64,000 bases of DNA from Ignavibacteria bacterium (GCA_020852705.1 JADZAP010000005.1:62001-126000), one strand, 5' to 3'. Positions 26,163-34,971 are shown, counted from the first letter of the stretch. Notes: generated by a model from the letters alone, not told the origin. Made by a program: numbers and translations.

Positions 26163-27455
26163 ATGAAACCACAGTTAGTTAAAAATAAACAGATAAAAAA
26201 AATATCCCGTGCAGTCAGCGGAAGACTAAACGGTAAATACAAGTTCAGCTCAATTGAATCAGCTGTTGCTGATTTTAAAAAGGGTAAATGTGTAATTGTT
26301 GTTGATGATGAAGACCGCGAAAATGAAGGCGATCTGATTTATTCAGCAGAAAAATCAACACCCGAGCTTGTAAATTTCCTTATTAAATATACAAGCGGTG
26401 TTATTTGTGTACCTTTGGAAGATGAGCGGCTTAGAGAACTTAAACTTGATATGATGACTATTCATAATACCGCATTGCACGAAACTGCATTTACGGTTAG
26501 TGTTGATTACGTTCACGGCACAAGTACTGGAATATCCGCTTCGGACAGAAACAAAACTATACTTTCTCTTGTTAATAAAAAGACTAAGCCCGAAGACCTT
26601 GGCAGACCAGGACATGTGTTTCCCTTAAGAGCTTTCCCGGGAGGAGTGCTTCGCAGGGCGGGACATACTGAGGCAGCAGTTGATCTTGCAAAGCTTGCAG
26701 GACATTTTCCGGCTGGTGTATTGTGCGAAATTATTAAAAAAGATGGCGAAATGGCTAGAGTGCCGCAGCTTTTTGATTTAGCAAAAAAACATAAGTTAAA
26801 GATTATTACAATCAAAGACCTTATTAATTACAGACTTGAACGTGAAGTTCTAATAGAAAAAGTTGTTGATGTGAACCTGCCAACTAAGCACGGAACTTTT
26901 AGACTGCACATGTTCAAAAATCTGATTGATAATAAAGAGCATCTTGCGCTTGTTAAAGGAGAAATTCATTCTGATAAACCTATTCTAGTCAGAGTTCATT
27001 CTGAATGCCTGACCGGTGATTTGCTTGGTTCACTAAGATGTGATTGTCAGGATCAGCTGATAAAATCTTTAAAAATTATTGAGCATGAAAACAATGGCAT
27101 TGTTTTGTATATGAGACAGGAAGGCAGGGGCATTGGCTTAGCCAATAAACTTAGGGCTTATAAACTTCAGGATGAAGGTAAGGATACCGTTGAAGCAAAT
27201 GAAGCTTTAGGCTTTAAAGCAGATCTTCGTGATTACGGTATTGGCGCACAAATATTGCGTGCCCTGGGCGTAAAAAAGATGATTTTGCTTACAAATAATC
27301 CCAAAAAAGTTGTAGGATTAAAAGGATATGGGCTCGAAATTGTAAAACGAATTCCTATAGAAATTCCTGCAAATTCTGTAAACGAAAAATATTTAAAAAC
27401 TAAACGAGATAAACTGGGACATTTACTTTTAATCAACAAAAATCAGGAGAATTAG
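26163..27455 (+). CDS. ribBA: 3,4-DHBP synthase / GTP cyclohydrolase II
   Basis: A 430-residue bifunctional enzyme feeding both branches of riboflavin synthesis. An N-terminal extension of about 35 basic residues precedes the RibB domain (about 36-225: 'DDEDRENEGDLIYSAE', 'ASDRNKTI', 'RAGHTEAAVDLAKLAG'). The RibA domain follows (about 235-425), with 'VHSECLTGDLLGSLRCDCQDQL' in overlapping parts (zinc cysteines) and 'RQEGRGIGLANKLRAYKLQD'. All key residues seem present. The stop is four bases before greA, so these two are translationally close. Confidence 0.96.
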   Translation: MKPQLVKNKQIKKISRAVSGRLNGKYKFSSIESAVADFKKGKCVIVVDDEDRENEGDLIYSAEKSTPELVNFLIKYTSGVICVPLEDERLRELKLDMMTIHNTALHETAFTVSVDYVHGTSTGISASDRNKTILSLVNKKTKPEDLGRPGHVFPLRAFPGGVLRRAGHTEAAVDLAKLAGHFPAGVLCEIIKKDGEMARVPQLFDLAKKHKLKIITIKDLINYRLEREVLIEKVVDVNLPTKHGTFRLHMFKNLIDNKEHLALVKGEIHSDKPILVRVHSECLTGDLLGSLRCDCQDQLIKSLKIIEHENNGIVLYMRQEGRGIGLANKLRAYKLQDEGKDTVEANEALGFKADLRDYGIGAQILRALGVKKMILLTNNPKKVVGLKGYGLEIVKRIPIEIPANSVNEKYLKTKRDKLGHLLLINKNQEN

Positions 27456-27459
27456 TGCT

Positions 27460-27945
27460 ATGGATGCAAACAACAAAGGATTTGTATATTTAACTAAAAA
27501 CAGGCTGCATGAGCTTGAAACAGAGCTAAATAATCTTAAAATTGCCGGTAGAAAAGATATTGCTGAAAAAATTGCTGAAGCTAGGGCACATGGTGACCTT
27601 AGTGAAAATGCTGAATACGAAGCTGCAAAATACCAGCAGGAACAGCTTGAAATGCGTATTGCTAAATTTGAAGAAATGCTCTCAAGAGTTAAAATTATAT
27701 CAGCAGATGAACTGCCTAATGATAAAATTTATATTCTCCATAATGTAAAGCTTAAAGACCTTAAAACAAAGGAAGAATTTACCTATAAACTTGTTTCTCC
27801 TGAAGAAGCTGACCTTGAACAGGATAAAATTTCGGTTACTTCTCCAATTGGAAAATCTCTGTTAGGGAAAAAGAAAAATGAAGAAGTAGAAATTATTGTC
27901 CCCGCAGGAAAACTTAAATATAAGATCATGGATTTTACTAAATGA
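27460..27945 (+). CDS. greA: Transcription elongation factor GreA
   Basis: A 161-residue protein. The N-terminal antiparallel coiled coil with the acidic tip ('HGDLSENAEYEAAKYQQEQ', around residues 46-64) enters the RNA polymerase secondary channel and triggers cleavage of backtracked RNA. The C-terminal FKBP-like domain contains 'VTSPIGKSLLGKKKNEEVEI'. Length is normal. It follows ribBA by four bases and may be translated from the same message. Confidence 0.96.
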   Translation: MDANNKGFVYLTKNRLHELETELNNLKIAGRKDIAEKIAEARAHGDLSENAEYEAAKYQQEQLEMRIAKFEEMLSRVKIISADELPNDKIYILHNVKLKDLKTKEEFTYKLVSPEEADLEQDKISVTSPIGKSLLGKKKNEEVEIIVPAGKLKYKIMDFTK

Positions 27946-28012
27946 TCTTTAATTGTGATGCTTTTTTTTGCTTTGATGTATTTTTATTATATAAATTGAT
28001 CACACTTTCATA

Positions 28013-28927
28013 ATGGATAAAGATAAAAGAACTCTTTTAAAAGTTGGCATAACAATTGTAATTTCCATAATTATTCTCTTATGGGGAGTTGCTTTTTTAA
28101 AGGATCTTAAGTTCGGAGTGGAAACTAATGATCTCACGGTTTATTTTATGGATGTGAACGGATTAAAAGAAGGTGACCCTGTTAGCGTTAACGGGGTAAC
28201 TAAGGGCAAGATCACAAAAATTGAACTTGCCCCGGGTGATTCTGTTCGTGTTGATTTTGCTTTATCAAAAGAAGTTACTCTGCGTAAAGATTATAATGTT
28301 TCTGTTGCAATGATTGAGTTAATGAGCGGTAAACAGATATATATCAAACCGGGTACATCAAAAGAACTAGCAGATATTTCTAAACCCTTAGTTGGTGCCA
28401 AAACCAATGATATTGTTGGGTTAATAGGCACTATGAATGAGGTTGGTGAGGATGTTAAAATTATTGCAAAAAAACTTGATACTGCAATGACTAAAATGAC
28501 CGTTACTATAGAAAACGTAAATTCATTGGTTGGTGATGATGGTTTAAAAAGCAATATAAAAGGTGCTGCAAGTAATTTTAATTTAGCTTCACGCAATTTG
28601 AATCTTATGCTTACTGATACAAGAATTAATGTAAATTCTTTAACTCAAAAACTGAACAATATTGCATTAAATGTTGATAACACAGTTTCTGATACTAAAC
28701 CGGAAATTAAGGAAACTTTTAAAGACATTAGAACTCTTACCACAAGACTTGATTCACTTACAATAAATCTGAATAATTTTGTTACAGGTGCAAATGATTC
28801 TAATTCAACAGTTGGAAAACTGCTTACAGAAGATGAGATGTACAATAATATTAACACCGCTTTGCTTAACATAAATAAACTTGTAAAAAAAATTGAAAAA
28901 GATGGAATTCGTCTCCGTCTTTTCTGA
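28013..28927 (+). CDS. MCE/MlaD-family lipid-transport substrate-binding protein
   Basis: A 304-residue protein with one N-terminal membrane helix (about 8-28, 'VGITIVISIIILLWGVAFL'). An MCE/MlaD domain follows (about 38-118: 'DVNGLKEGDPVSVNGVTKGKITKIEL'), then a long helical region (about 150-300) like that of other MCE proteins, which form hexameric rings or tunnels for phospholipids between inner and outer membrane. The ATPase and permease partners (MlaF, MlaE) are not next to it here. The layout fits the single-gene MlaD proteins found in many Bacteroidota. Confidence 0.87.
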   Translation: MDKDKRTLLKVGITIVISIIILLWGVAFLKDLKFGVETNDLTVYFMDVNGLKEGDPVSVNGVTKGKITKIELAPGDSVRVDFALSKEVTLRKDYNVSVAMIELMSGKQIYIKPGTSKELADISKPLVGAKTNDIVGLIGTMNEVGEDVKIIAKKLDTAMTKMTVTIENVNSLVGDDGLKSNIKGAASNFNLASRNLNLMLTDTRINVNSLTQKLNNIALNVDNTVSDTKPEIKETFKDIRTLTTRLDSLTINLNNFVTGANDSNSTVGKLLTEDEMYNNINTALLNINKLVKKIEKDGIRLRLF

Positions 28928-29028
28928 TTATTTCTTTAGTTTATTTAGTATATTTGTAATAATTTAGTATTAGCAACAAAAAACAACTTGTAACTGACTC
29001 AAAATTTATAACCAACTGAAATTTATTT

Positions 29029-30783
29029 ATGGTAAGAAAAAATTTGGGTTTCCTTGTTACAACTGCTCTAATAATACTTTTTCTGTATTATGCCTCTCAA
29101 TTCAATAGGCCCTTAATTGGATCTCAGAAAAAAGTTAATGATATTAATTATAAATCTGATGTAAGCAGTTCAAACGGCATGGTAGTAACTGCCGAGAGTC
29201 TTGCATCACAGGTCGGAATTGATATACTTAAAAAAGGCGGAAATGCCGTTGATGCTGCAGTTGCTGTTGGTTTTGCACTTGCTGTTACGTATCCGCAGGC
29301 TGGAAATTTAGGTGGCGGTGGATTTATGGTAATAAAAATTAAGGATAAGATAACAACTGTTGATTATCGCGAAAAAGCACCGCTTGGTTCATCACGTAAT
29401 ATGTTTCTGAATGATAAAGGTGAGTTTCAGCCTGATAAAAGTCAAGTTGGGCACCTATCTGCCGGTGTTCCCGGGTCTGTTGCGGGAATGCTTTATGCTC
29501 TTGAAAAATACGGCACAATGAACAAAGAAGATATTTTATCTCCTGCTATTAAACTTGCTGATGATGGTTTTGAAATTGAAGAAAAACTTGCCGAATCATT
29601 GAACAGCAATTTTGATCTATTTAAAAAATTTACTTCTTCACGAAAAATATTTACTAAAAACGGTTTAAATTATTCTGCCGGGGAAAAGTTTGTTCAAAAA
29701 GATCTTGCAAATACTTTAAAACTGATAAGTATTCACGGAAGAGATGGTTTTTATACAGGAATTACAGCTGATCTTATTGTTAAAGAAATGCAAAACGGAG
29801 GCGGAATTATTACACTGCAAGACCTCAATAATTATCAGCCGGTTGAACGTAATCCTATTCATGTTACTTATAAAGGTTATGATGTTTACTCAATGCCCCC
29901 TCCAAGCAGCGGGGGAATTGCTCTTGCTCAATTACTTAACATGGTTGAGCATGAGCAGATCCCTGATCGCAGTGATGTGTATAATGGTATTAAAGATCAA
30001 AGTAATTATCTAAATACTGTTATTGAATGTATGAAACGGGTTTATGCCGATAGATCTGAGTATTTGGGTGATCCTGATTTTTGGAAAGTTCCTGTTAATG
30101 AACTTATCAGCAAAGAGTATGCTAAAAAACGGAGAAAAGAAATTAATGATGTATCAACACCATCAAATGAAATAAAACCCGGTATTGTTATAAAAGAATC
30201 AAATCAAACTACTCATTACAGCATTATTGATAAAGATGGCAATATGGTAAGTGTTACAACAACACTTAATAATACTTATGGTTCCGGAGTTGTAGTTGAA
30301 GGTGCCGGATTTTTATTGAATGATGAAATGGATGATTTTGCTTCAAAACCCGGGGAGCCAAATATGTATGGTTTAATTGGCAGCGATGCCAATGCAATTG
30401 AACCAGGCAAAAGAATGCTTAGCTCTATGACTCCCACCATTATTCTAAAAGACGGCAATCCATTTATGGTTGCAGGCTCGCCCGGAGGCGGAAGGATTAT
30501 TACATCGGTATTTTTGACAATAGTAAATATTATTGATTTCCGCATGTCACTTGACTCAGCAATTGATAAGCCTCGCTTTCACCATCAATGGCAGCCTGAA
30601 TACCTGCAGTATGAAGCAGGTGCTTTTGATGATGATGTATTGGCTAAACTTATTGAAAAAGGACAGCAGGTTAAACAAATTTCAGACTACGGAAGAGTTG
30701 AAGCTATACTTATTGACTGGAATAAACATTTATACTATGGTCACAGTGACCGAAGAGGTTACGGGGCAGCTATTGGATTTTAA
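29029..30783 (+). CDS. ggt: Gamma-glutamyltransferase / glutathione hydrolase
   Basis: A 584-residue N-terminal-nucleophile hydrolase that cleaves gamma-glutamyl bonds, for example in glutathione. It is made as a precursor that cuts itself before the catalytic threonine, here T394 in 'ESNQTTHYSIIDKDGNM'. Other family motifs are 'GGNAVDAAVAVGFAL', 'NLGGGGFMVI', 'SSGGIALAQLLNM' and 'NDEMDDFASKPG'. An N-terminal hydrophobic helix (about 7-23) exports or anchors it in the periplasm. Length and residues look complete. Two protease-inhibitor-like genes and a metallopeptidase-like gene follow on the same strand. Confidence 0.95.
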   Translation: MVRKNLGFLVTTALIILFLYYASQFNRPLIGSQKKVNDINYKSDVSSSNGMVVTAESLASQVGIDILKKGGNAVDAAVAVGFALAVTYPQAGNLGGGGFMVIKIKDKITTVDYREKAPLGSSRNMFLNDKGEFQPDKSQVGHLSAGVPGSVAGMLYALEKYGTMNKEDILSPAIKLADDGFEIEEKLAESLNSNFDLFKKFTSSRKIFTKNGLNYSAGEKFVQKDLANTLKLISIHGRDGFYTGITADLIVKEMQNGGGIITLQDLNNYQPVERNPIHVTYKGYDVYSMPPPSSGGIALAQLLNMVEHEQIPDRSDVYNGIKDQSNYLNTVIECMKRVYADRSEYLGDPDFWKVPVNELISKEYAKKRRKEINDVSTPSNEIKPGIVIKESNQTTHYSIIDKDGNMVSVTTTLNNTYGSGVVVEGAGFLLNDEMDDFASKPGEPNMYGLIGSDANAIEPGKRMLSSMTPTIILKDGNPFMVAGSPGGGRIITSVFLTIVNIIDFRMSLDSAIDKPRFHHQWQPEYLQYEAGAFDDDVLAKLIEKGQQVKQISDYGRVEAILIDWNKHLYYGHSDRRGYGAAIGF

Positions 30784-30809
30784 TACGAATTACTAATAAA
30801 TTTAAAATT

Positions 30810-31196
30810 ATGAATAAGAATTATATATTTTCATTTTTGTTGTATTGTAAATTTCTGCTTGTATTTTATGCTTTATTCATTTTCTCATCCTGTGCAGGTT
30901 ATCAAGATTTAACCGGAGAGAGCCTTGTTATTAAAACAGGAGATACAGCATCTGTTAAATATACTGCTGATGCTTTCCACGGTTATGAGTGGGTTGTATC
31001 ATCAAATTCTGACCGCTCAATTGCTAAATTTATCGGTATTACAAATATTCCGGGCAGTAATAATAAAGATAATATAACCCAGGTGTTTAATTTTAAAGGA
31101 TTAAAAAAGGGCAAAACAATAGTTACTCTTAATTATATTAAGAAAAACGATATTATTGCAAAAAAATCACGTACATTAAATATAACAGTCTTCTAA
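30810..31196 (+). CDS. Lipoprotein with chagasin-like (I42) inhibitor domain, divergent
   Basis: A 128-residue protein with a signal peptide and lipobox (IFSSC). The mature domain, 'LVIKTGDTASVKYTADAFHGYEWVVSS', resembles inhibitor family I42 (chagasin-like, inhibitors of papain-type cysteine proteases). The key first loop NPTTGYxW is reduced to DAFHGYEW, and the usual RPW loop is not obvious, so inhibitory activity is uncertain. It lies 26 bases after ggt and ten bases before the metallopeptidase-like gene, so it is probably co-transcribed with them. Confidence 0.65.
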   Translation: MNKNYIFSFLLYCKFLLVFYALFIFSSCAGYQDLTGESLVIKTGDTASVKYTADAFHGYEWVVSSNSDRSIAKFIGITNIPGSNNKDNITQVFNFKGLKKGKTIVTLNYIKKNDIIAKKSRTLNITVF

Positions 31197-31205
31197 ATAA
31201 TTTTA

Positions 31206-32036
31206 TTGAAATTGAAAAATATTTATATAAATATTTTAGTGATTTTACTGATAATCATTCTTCATCAGCAGATATTTTCTTTTGGAGATACATCATCCAA
31301 TTCCGTTTATGGAGAATATACCTTTGTAAGACAGGATTATTTTGGACAGAATGATGAATACGAAACACCATTTTTTGTATTTAAAGGTTCTGAACCCGGA
31401 CCGGTTATGATATTAGACGGAGGTATTCACGGAGATGAAATTGCATCTTACATGGCATGCGATACTATTGTGAAATACATTAATTTAAAAAAAGGTACAC
31501 TAATTGTGATACCGCGCACAAATATTATTGCCTGTAAACAAAATACCCGTGAAATAAATTTTGATTTTAATCATGCATTCCCGGGTGATATTACTAATGA
31601 TACGTATGAATACAGGCTTGCTTATGAATTTATGTGGCTTGTTGATAGCGTTAAGCCAGACCTAATTATTAATCTGCATGAAGCTCATACTAAATGGACT
31701 CCGAAAGCTTTAACTGATCCTGAAAAAGCTTATGGACAAATTGTTATTTCCTGTATTCAGCCATTTGAAGAATTGCTTGTAAGGTCAGTGGATAATATGA
31801 ATCAGTTTATACCCGCGGGTGATTTTACTTTTCATACGCATTATTATTCTTTTAAAGAATATAGTTCATTGGATAATTTTGTTTCAAAATTCAATATTAA
31901 ATCTTATACGGTTGAAACTTACCGCGGATTTGCAATTGAAGACCGAGTTAAATTGCAGCTTATAGCTGCTTTGCAGTTTATGAAGGAAATAGGGCTGGAG
32001 TTTTATATACCTGATAGTATTACAAAATTCAAATAG
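31206..32036 (+). CDS. Exported M14/AstE-AspA-like zinc hydrolase
   Basis: A 276-residue protein with a signal peptide (IYINILVILLIIILHQQIFS). It has the zinc carboxypeptidase/deacylase pattern: 'ILDGGIHGDEIASYMACDTI' gives the H-x-x-E ligands, 'IPRTNIIACKQNTREINFDFNHAFPG' matches the substrate-binding Asn-Arg region, and 'LIINLHEAHTKW' supplies the third ligand. The family includes succinylglutamate desuccinylase/aspartoacylase and M14 peptidases; the substrate cannot be decided. The start is TTG at 31206. The gene lies between two chagasin-like inhibitor genes. Confidence 0.72.
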   Translation: MKLKNIYINILVILLIIILHQQIFSFGDTSSNSVYGEYTFVRQDYFGQNDEYETPFFVFKGSEPGPVMILDGGIHGDEIASYMACDTIVKYINLKKGTLIVIPRTNIIACKQNTREINFDFNHAFPGDITNDTYEYRLAYEFMWLVDSVKPDLIINLHEAHTKWTPKALTDPEKAYGQIVISCIQPFEELLVRSVDNMNQFIPAGDFTFHTHYYSFKEYSSLDNFVSKFNIKSYTVETYRGFAIEDRVKLQLIAALQFMKEIGLEFYIPDSITKFK

Positions 32037-32075
32037 AATATTTATTTATTAATTTTCAAAATTTGAGGTTAAATC

Positions 32076-32453
32076 ATGAAAAATTTAAGTACCTTGTTGT
32101 TTTGCATTTTTTTATTTTCTGCATGTTTAAGTTTTTCTCAGGAAAAAACTTATACTGAAATAGATACCGAAATTTCTGCATCTATAGGAGAAAATTTTAC
32201 TGTTTCATTAGAATCTAACCAGTCAACGGGTTACTCTTGGTCAGTTGGAATGATTTCCGATAATGCTCAGGTGGTTGTTACAGGTATGGATTATGACCTG
32301 CCTGATAACGCTAAAACAGGGCAGGGCGGAGCCGAAGTATGGCACCTTAAAGCTGTTGCACCCGGAAATGTGAAAATAATGTTTTATTATTCCAGAGCAT
32401 GGGAAAATGAAACACCCGCAAAAACCGTTTCTTTTAATGTAACGGTAAAGTAG
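32076..32453 (+). CDS. Exported chagasin-family (I42) protease inhibitor
   Basis: A 125-residue protein with signal peptide. The possible lipobox FSAC at about residue 17 would make it a lipoprotein; otherwise cleavage is likely after 'LSFSQ'. The I42 loops are well kept: 'LESNQSTGYSWSVG' (L2, NPTTGY-like), 'GQGGAEVWHLKAVAPG' (L4 GxGG and following strand) and 'YYSRAWENETPAKTVSFNVTVK' (L6, RPWE-like). It is predicted to block papain-like cysteine proteases in the periplasm or outside. Last gene of the ggt run; a hairpin follows. Confidence 0.82.
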   Translation: MKNLSTLLFCIFLFSACLSFSQEKTYTEIDTEISASIGENFTVSLESNQSTGYSWSVGMISDNAQVVVTGMDYDLPDNAKTGQGGAEVWHLKAVAPGNVKIMFYYSRAWENETPAKTVSFNVTVK

Positions 32454-32489
32454 TTTTTGTCAAAAATATTTCATTACAAATTTATTAAT

Positions 32490-32524
32490 AATTGATCCCC
32501 AAACTTGGGGTTTGGGAATCAATT
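32490..32524. terminator. Hairpin between convergent genes
   Basis: AATTGATCCCCAAA pairs with TTTGGGAATCAATT (one mismatch) around a CTTGGGG loop. It lies between the stop of the inhibitor gene and the stop of the minus-strand rhodanese gene. No strong T run follows on either side, so termination is probable, not certain. Confidence 0.5.
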
Positions 32525-32547
32525 ATCATTTTACTTCATTTATTATT

Positions 32548-33096
32548 TTACTTCACTGATGTTCCTTCAAATTCTAATCTTTTATCGTTTACACTCAATA
32601 TATCATTAAGTTCATAAACATTTTTGTAACCGTATCCGTATAGATTTAAATATGTGGGAATATTAAGTGCCAGAGTAATTTCTCTGTCTCCTCCACCTTT
32701 ATTCTCATCTTTCCGCGGAATTGTCATTTTTGTCGGAAAGTTCTGTTTGTCATCATTAAAATTATTATTGCAGTATATCAGAATTTTGGAATCAAATGAA
32801 GGAATTATTTTTCCAAGTGCCTCCTGAGTAAAATCAGAAAAACTCAAGTTTACTGCACCTTTTAAATGTTTACTTTTGTACATTGCATCTGAACGCGCAT
32901 CTAGGATTATAACACCTTCCTGTTTAGCCAACTCAAGATATTCAGTCAGCTCAAGCAGTCTTGCTTTCCTGTGTTCTTTAACTTCTGCCATAAGCTTTTC
33001 GTAATCTTCAAAGCTTACAAAAGGTGATTTTTCCTGTGAACAGGTAGAAAATATAAATAAGCATAAAAACACTAAAATAAATGAGAATTTACACAT
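32548..33096 (-). CDS. Rhodanese-domain lipoprotein
   Basis: A 182-residue protein with lipobox (IFSTC). The rhodanese domain spans about 50-165: 'GVIILDARSDAMYKSKHLKGAVNLSFSDF' (the family's D-x-R-x-x-x-x-x-x-x-H-I-x-G-A) and an active-site loop with catalytic cysteine in 'KILIYCNNNF'. An insertion rich in Lys/Asp/Gly follows the cysteine, where typical rhodaneses have a compact CRxGxR loop, so sulfur-transfer activity is uncertain. Inferred location is the periplasm or outer membrane. No operon partner is visible. Confidence 0.82.
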   Translation of the reverse strand: MCKFSFILVFLCLFIFSTCSQEKSPFVSFEDYEKLMAEVKEHRKARLLELTEYLELAKQEGVIILDARSDAMYKSKHLKGAVNLSFSDFTQEALGKIIPSFDSKILIYCNNNFNDDKQNFPTKMTIPRKDENKGGGDREITLALNIPTYLNLYGYGYKNVYELNDILSVNDKRLEFEGTSVK

Positions 33097-33167
33097 AATT
33101 TTAAAGATTTTAATTAGTTAATATTCTTTATATATGTAAAAACATAAATTTGTTCCCTAATAAAAAA

Positions 33168-33199
33168 AACCCTTTCAATTGTTTAAACCTGAAAGGGTT
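33168..33199 (-). terminator. Terminator for the TMEM175/GIY-YIG transcript
   Basis: AACCCTTTCA/TGAAAGGGTT perfect ten-base stem with an A run (33162-33169) on its left, which reads as a T run on the minus strand. It lies 45 bases after the stop of the TMEM175-like gene. Confidence 0.8.
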
Positions 33200-33243
33200 G
33201 AAAATAGAGAATGGTTTGCAAAACTAAATTATCAGGTTATTTT

Positions 33244-33819
33244 TTATCCATATATAACTTTTTCAATTCTTCTATCCGGTATCAGCCAAATTAATGCTGT
33301 TAAAACATAAATTGCACCTGATGCCCATTGATTAAAAAATGATAATATTATTGCAGCAATGTATAATACAGGTGAAATCTTACCTTTTATATCATTTCCA
33401 ATTGCTTTTTTCAGCAAAGAACCTTCACCATGGATTGTTAAAATTCTCTTTTGCAGAATAAAATATGCAATTGCTGCCATTAATAGGTCAACTCCGTATA
33501 ATGTGAGAGTAAGTGGGGCAAAATGATTTTCTGCCATCCAGCCCGTTGTAAAAGGAACTAAGCTTAACCAGAACAGCAAATGCATATTAGCCCATAATAT
33601 TCCGCCTGAAACTTTATTAACGGTATGAAGCATGTGGTGGTGATTGTTCCAGTAAATTCCAACATAAATAAAACTTAATACGTAACTTAAAAAATAGGGA
33701 TAAACTGGTATCAAATCGCTCAGTTCTGTTCCATGCGGTATTTTTAATTCCAATACCATAATTGTAATAATTATTGCAAGTACACCATCGCTAAATGCCT
33801 CAAGTCTGCTTTTTGTCAT
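33244..33819 (-). CDS. TMEM175-family (DUF1211) potassium channel-like protein
   Basis: A 191-residue membrane protein beginning 'MTKSRLEAFSDGVLAIIITIMVLEL'. The FSDGVxAI motif in helix 1 lines the pore of TMEM175 channels. Six helices are predicted, matching the single-repeat bacterial members, which form tetrameric K+ leak channels. It overlaps the upstream GIY-YIG gene by four bases, so the pair is co-translated. The reason for that pairing is not evident. Confidence 0.88.
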   Translation of the reverse strand: MTKSRLEAFSDGVLAIIITIMVLELKIPHGTELSDLIPVYPYFLSYVLSFIYVGIYWNNHHHMLHTVNKVSGGILWANMHLLFWLSLVPFTTGWMAENHFAPLTLTLYGVDLLMAAIAYFILQKRILTIHGEGSLLKKAIGNDIKGKISPVLYIAAIILSFFNQWASGAIYVLTALIWLIPDRRIEKVIYG

Positions 33820-34184
33820 TTGTTTTCGGGTTTATTATAACCTGTTTCACCAAATGGTTTCAGTTCATCAAGGTACAATTTTTCAAGTGCCTTTACTTCA
33901 TCAGCAATATCTTTATCTGTCATTTCTTCTTTTTGTTTTATTTCAGAAATTATTTCAAAACAGAATTTATCTTCTCCTTTTAACTTCCAGTCAGTCTGCA
34001 GATCAATACAAGGATGTGAACCTAAATTAAGCTGCAGGCGGTGCCGGTTCCATATTTTATCCAAATTTACGCTTGAGCTAAGAAAAATTTTGTTTGAAAC
34101 TAAGTTTTTAATGATAAATACCCCAGCTTTAAATTTCATTTGCTTGTATTCATCTTTAAGCTCTTTATTTGATTTATATTCCAT
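33816..34184 (-). CDS. GIY-YIG nuclease-family protein
   Basis: A 122-residue protein. 'KAGVFIIKNLVSNKIFLSSSVNLDKIWNRHRLQLNLGSHPC' fits the GIY-YIG fold (first strand, then the R-x-x-x-H helix). The two hallmark tyrosine motifs are changed: GVFII replaces G-I-Y and KIFLSSS replaces Y-I-G, while a C-terminal glutamate (ALEKLYLDELKPFGETGYN) is in place. Similar small proteins are often annotated as GIY-YIG nucleases, but activity is doubtful with these substitutions. First gene of a two-gene unit with TMEM175. Confidence 0.7.
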   Translation of the reverse strand: MEYKSNKELKDEYKQMKFKAGVFIIKNLVSNKIFLSSSVNLDKIWNRHRLQLNLGSHPCIDLQTDWKLKGEDKFCFEIISEIKQKEEMTDKDIADEVKALEKLYLDELKPFGETGYNKPENK

Positions 34185-34223
34185 AGCTTTTTTATTTGAA
34201 TTTAGAAAATTTATTTTTTAAAT

Positions 34224-34257
34224 AAAAAAACCTGCTTTACTACAGCAGGTTTTTTGG
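34224..34257. terminator. Bidirectional terminator
   Basis: AAAAAACCTGCT / AGCAGGTTTTTT stem with a TTACTAC loop, 16 bases after the stop of the 34273 zinc-ribbon gene on the minus strand. Confidence 0.82.
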
Positions 34258-34272
34258 TTAAGTTTACTTATT

Positions 34273-34881
34273 TTAAGCAATTTCTATTCCAAGCACTGCA
34301 TCCTTTAATCTGCCGTTAGGCTGCTTGTAAAAGGGAACACCAAGAACGCCATAATTTTTTACATTTATGTCGTAATTAATATTACGGATTGTATCATTTT
34401 TTTCGGCTTCAATCGAAAGAAAAATGAATTCGGCAATCTTACGTGCATCTTCTTTTGAGTAATTAAATCCGGTAAGTTTTACATTATATTTTTGGGGTGA
34501 AGGAACTGTGTTTTTGGTCGTAAAGCTTACTCCGATATTTTTTACCGATTCAATCGGCATCCAGAATGCCGGGACATAAAATTTAACATCACCTTCAGTT
34601 TTATTGGTGCCGCCAAAAAGGTTTGAAATCCACCCGCCGCTTGAATCACGGGAATTTATCTTAACAAACGCATCAACAAGCCAAAAACCTTTATAAACCA
34701 TTTCGCCATCACCTTTTACTAATGGTGCTGCAAAATTCACTTCAATTGGCTGTAATTCATCGTTAACTATTTCCCAGCCATTTCCGCAGCTTGAGCAATA
34801 CACAATATTATCATTCATTTCTACGGTTAAACCGCTGTCGCATGATTTACATTTAACCGCTATTAATTTAAAATCTTCCAT
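34273..34881 (-). CDS. Zinc-ribbon protein of the SPFH cluster (soluble)
   Basis: A 202-residue protein with an N-terminal zinc ribbon (C11, C14, C29, C32: CKSC-x14-CSSC as two CxxC knuckles). No membrane helix follows; instead there is a beta-rich region of about 165 residues of unknown fold. It ends 'YGVLGVPFYKQPNGRLKDAVLGIEIA'. The ribbon spacing equals that in the two membrane-bound ribbon proteins upstream. The gene is last in a minus-strand series with SPFH and two other zinc-ribbon genes, about 90 bases after the 361-residue one. Possibly an adaptor within a membrane-stress complex; this is inference from context. Confidence 0.65.
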   Translation of the reverse strand: MEDFKLIAVKCKSCDSGLTVEMNDNIVYCSSCGNGWEIVNDELQPIEVNFAAPLVKGDGEMVYKGFWLVDAFVKINSRDSSGGWISNLFGGTNKTEGDVKFYVPAFWMPIESVKNIGVSFTTKNTVPSPQKYNVKLTGFNYSKEDARKIAEFIFLSIEAEKNDTIRNINYDINVKNYGVLGVPFYKQPNGRLKDAVLGIEIA

Positions 34882-34971
34882 ATAAAATATTTATTACTCT
34901 ATTGTTTATCCAAAGTATTTATTAAATATTTAATCTATTTTGACTTTTTCCGTTAGAATAATTGCATCTAT

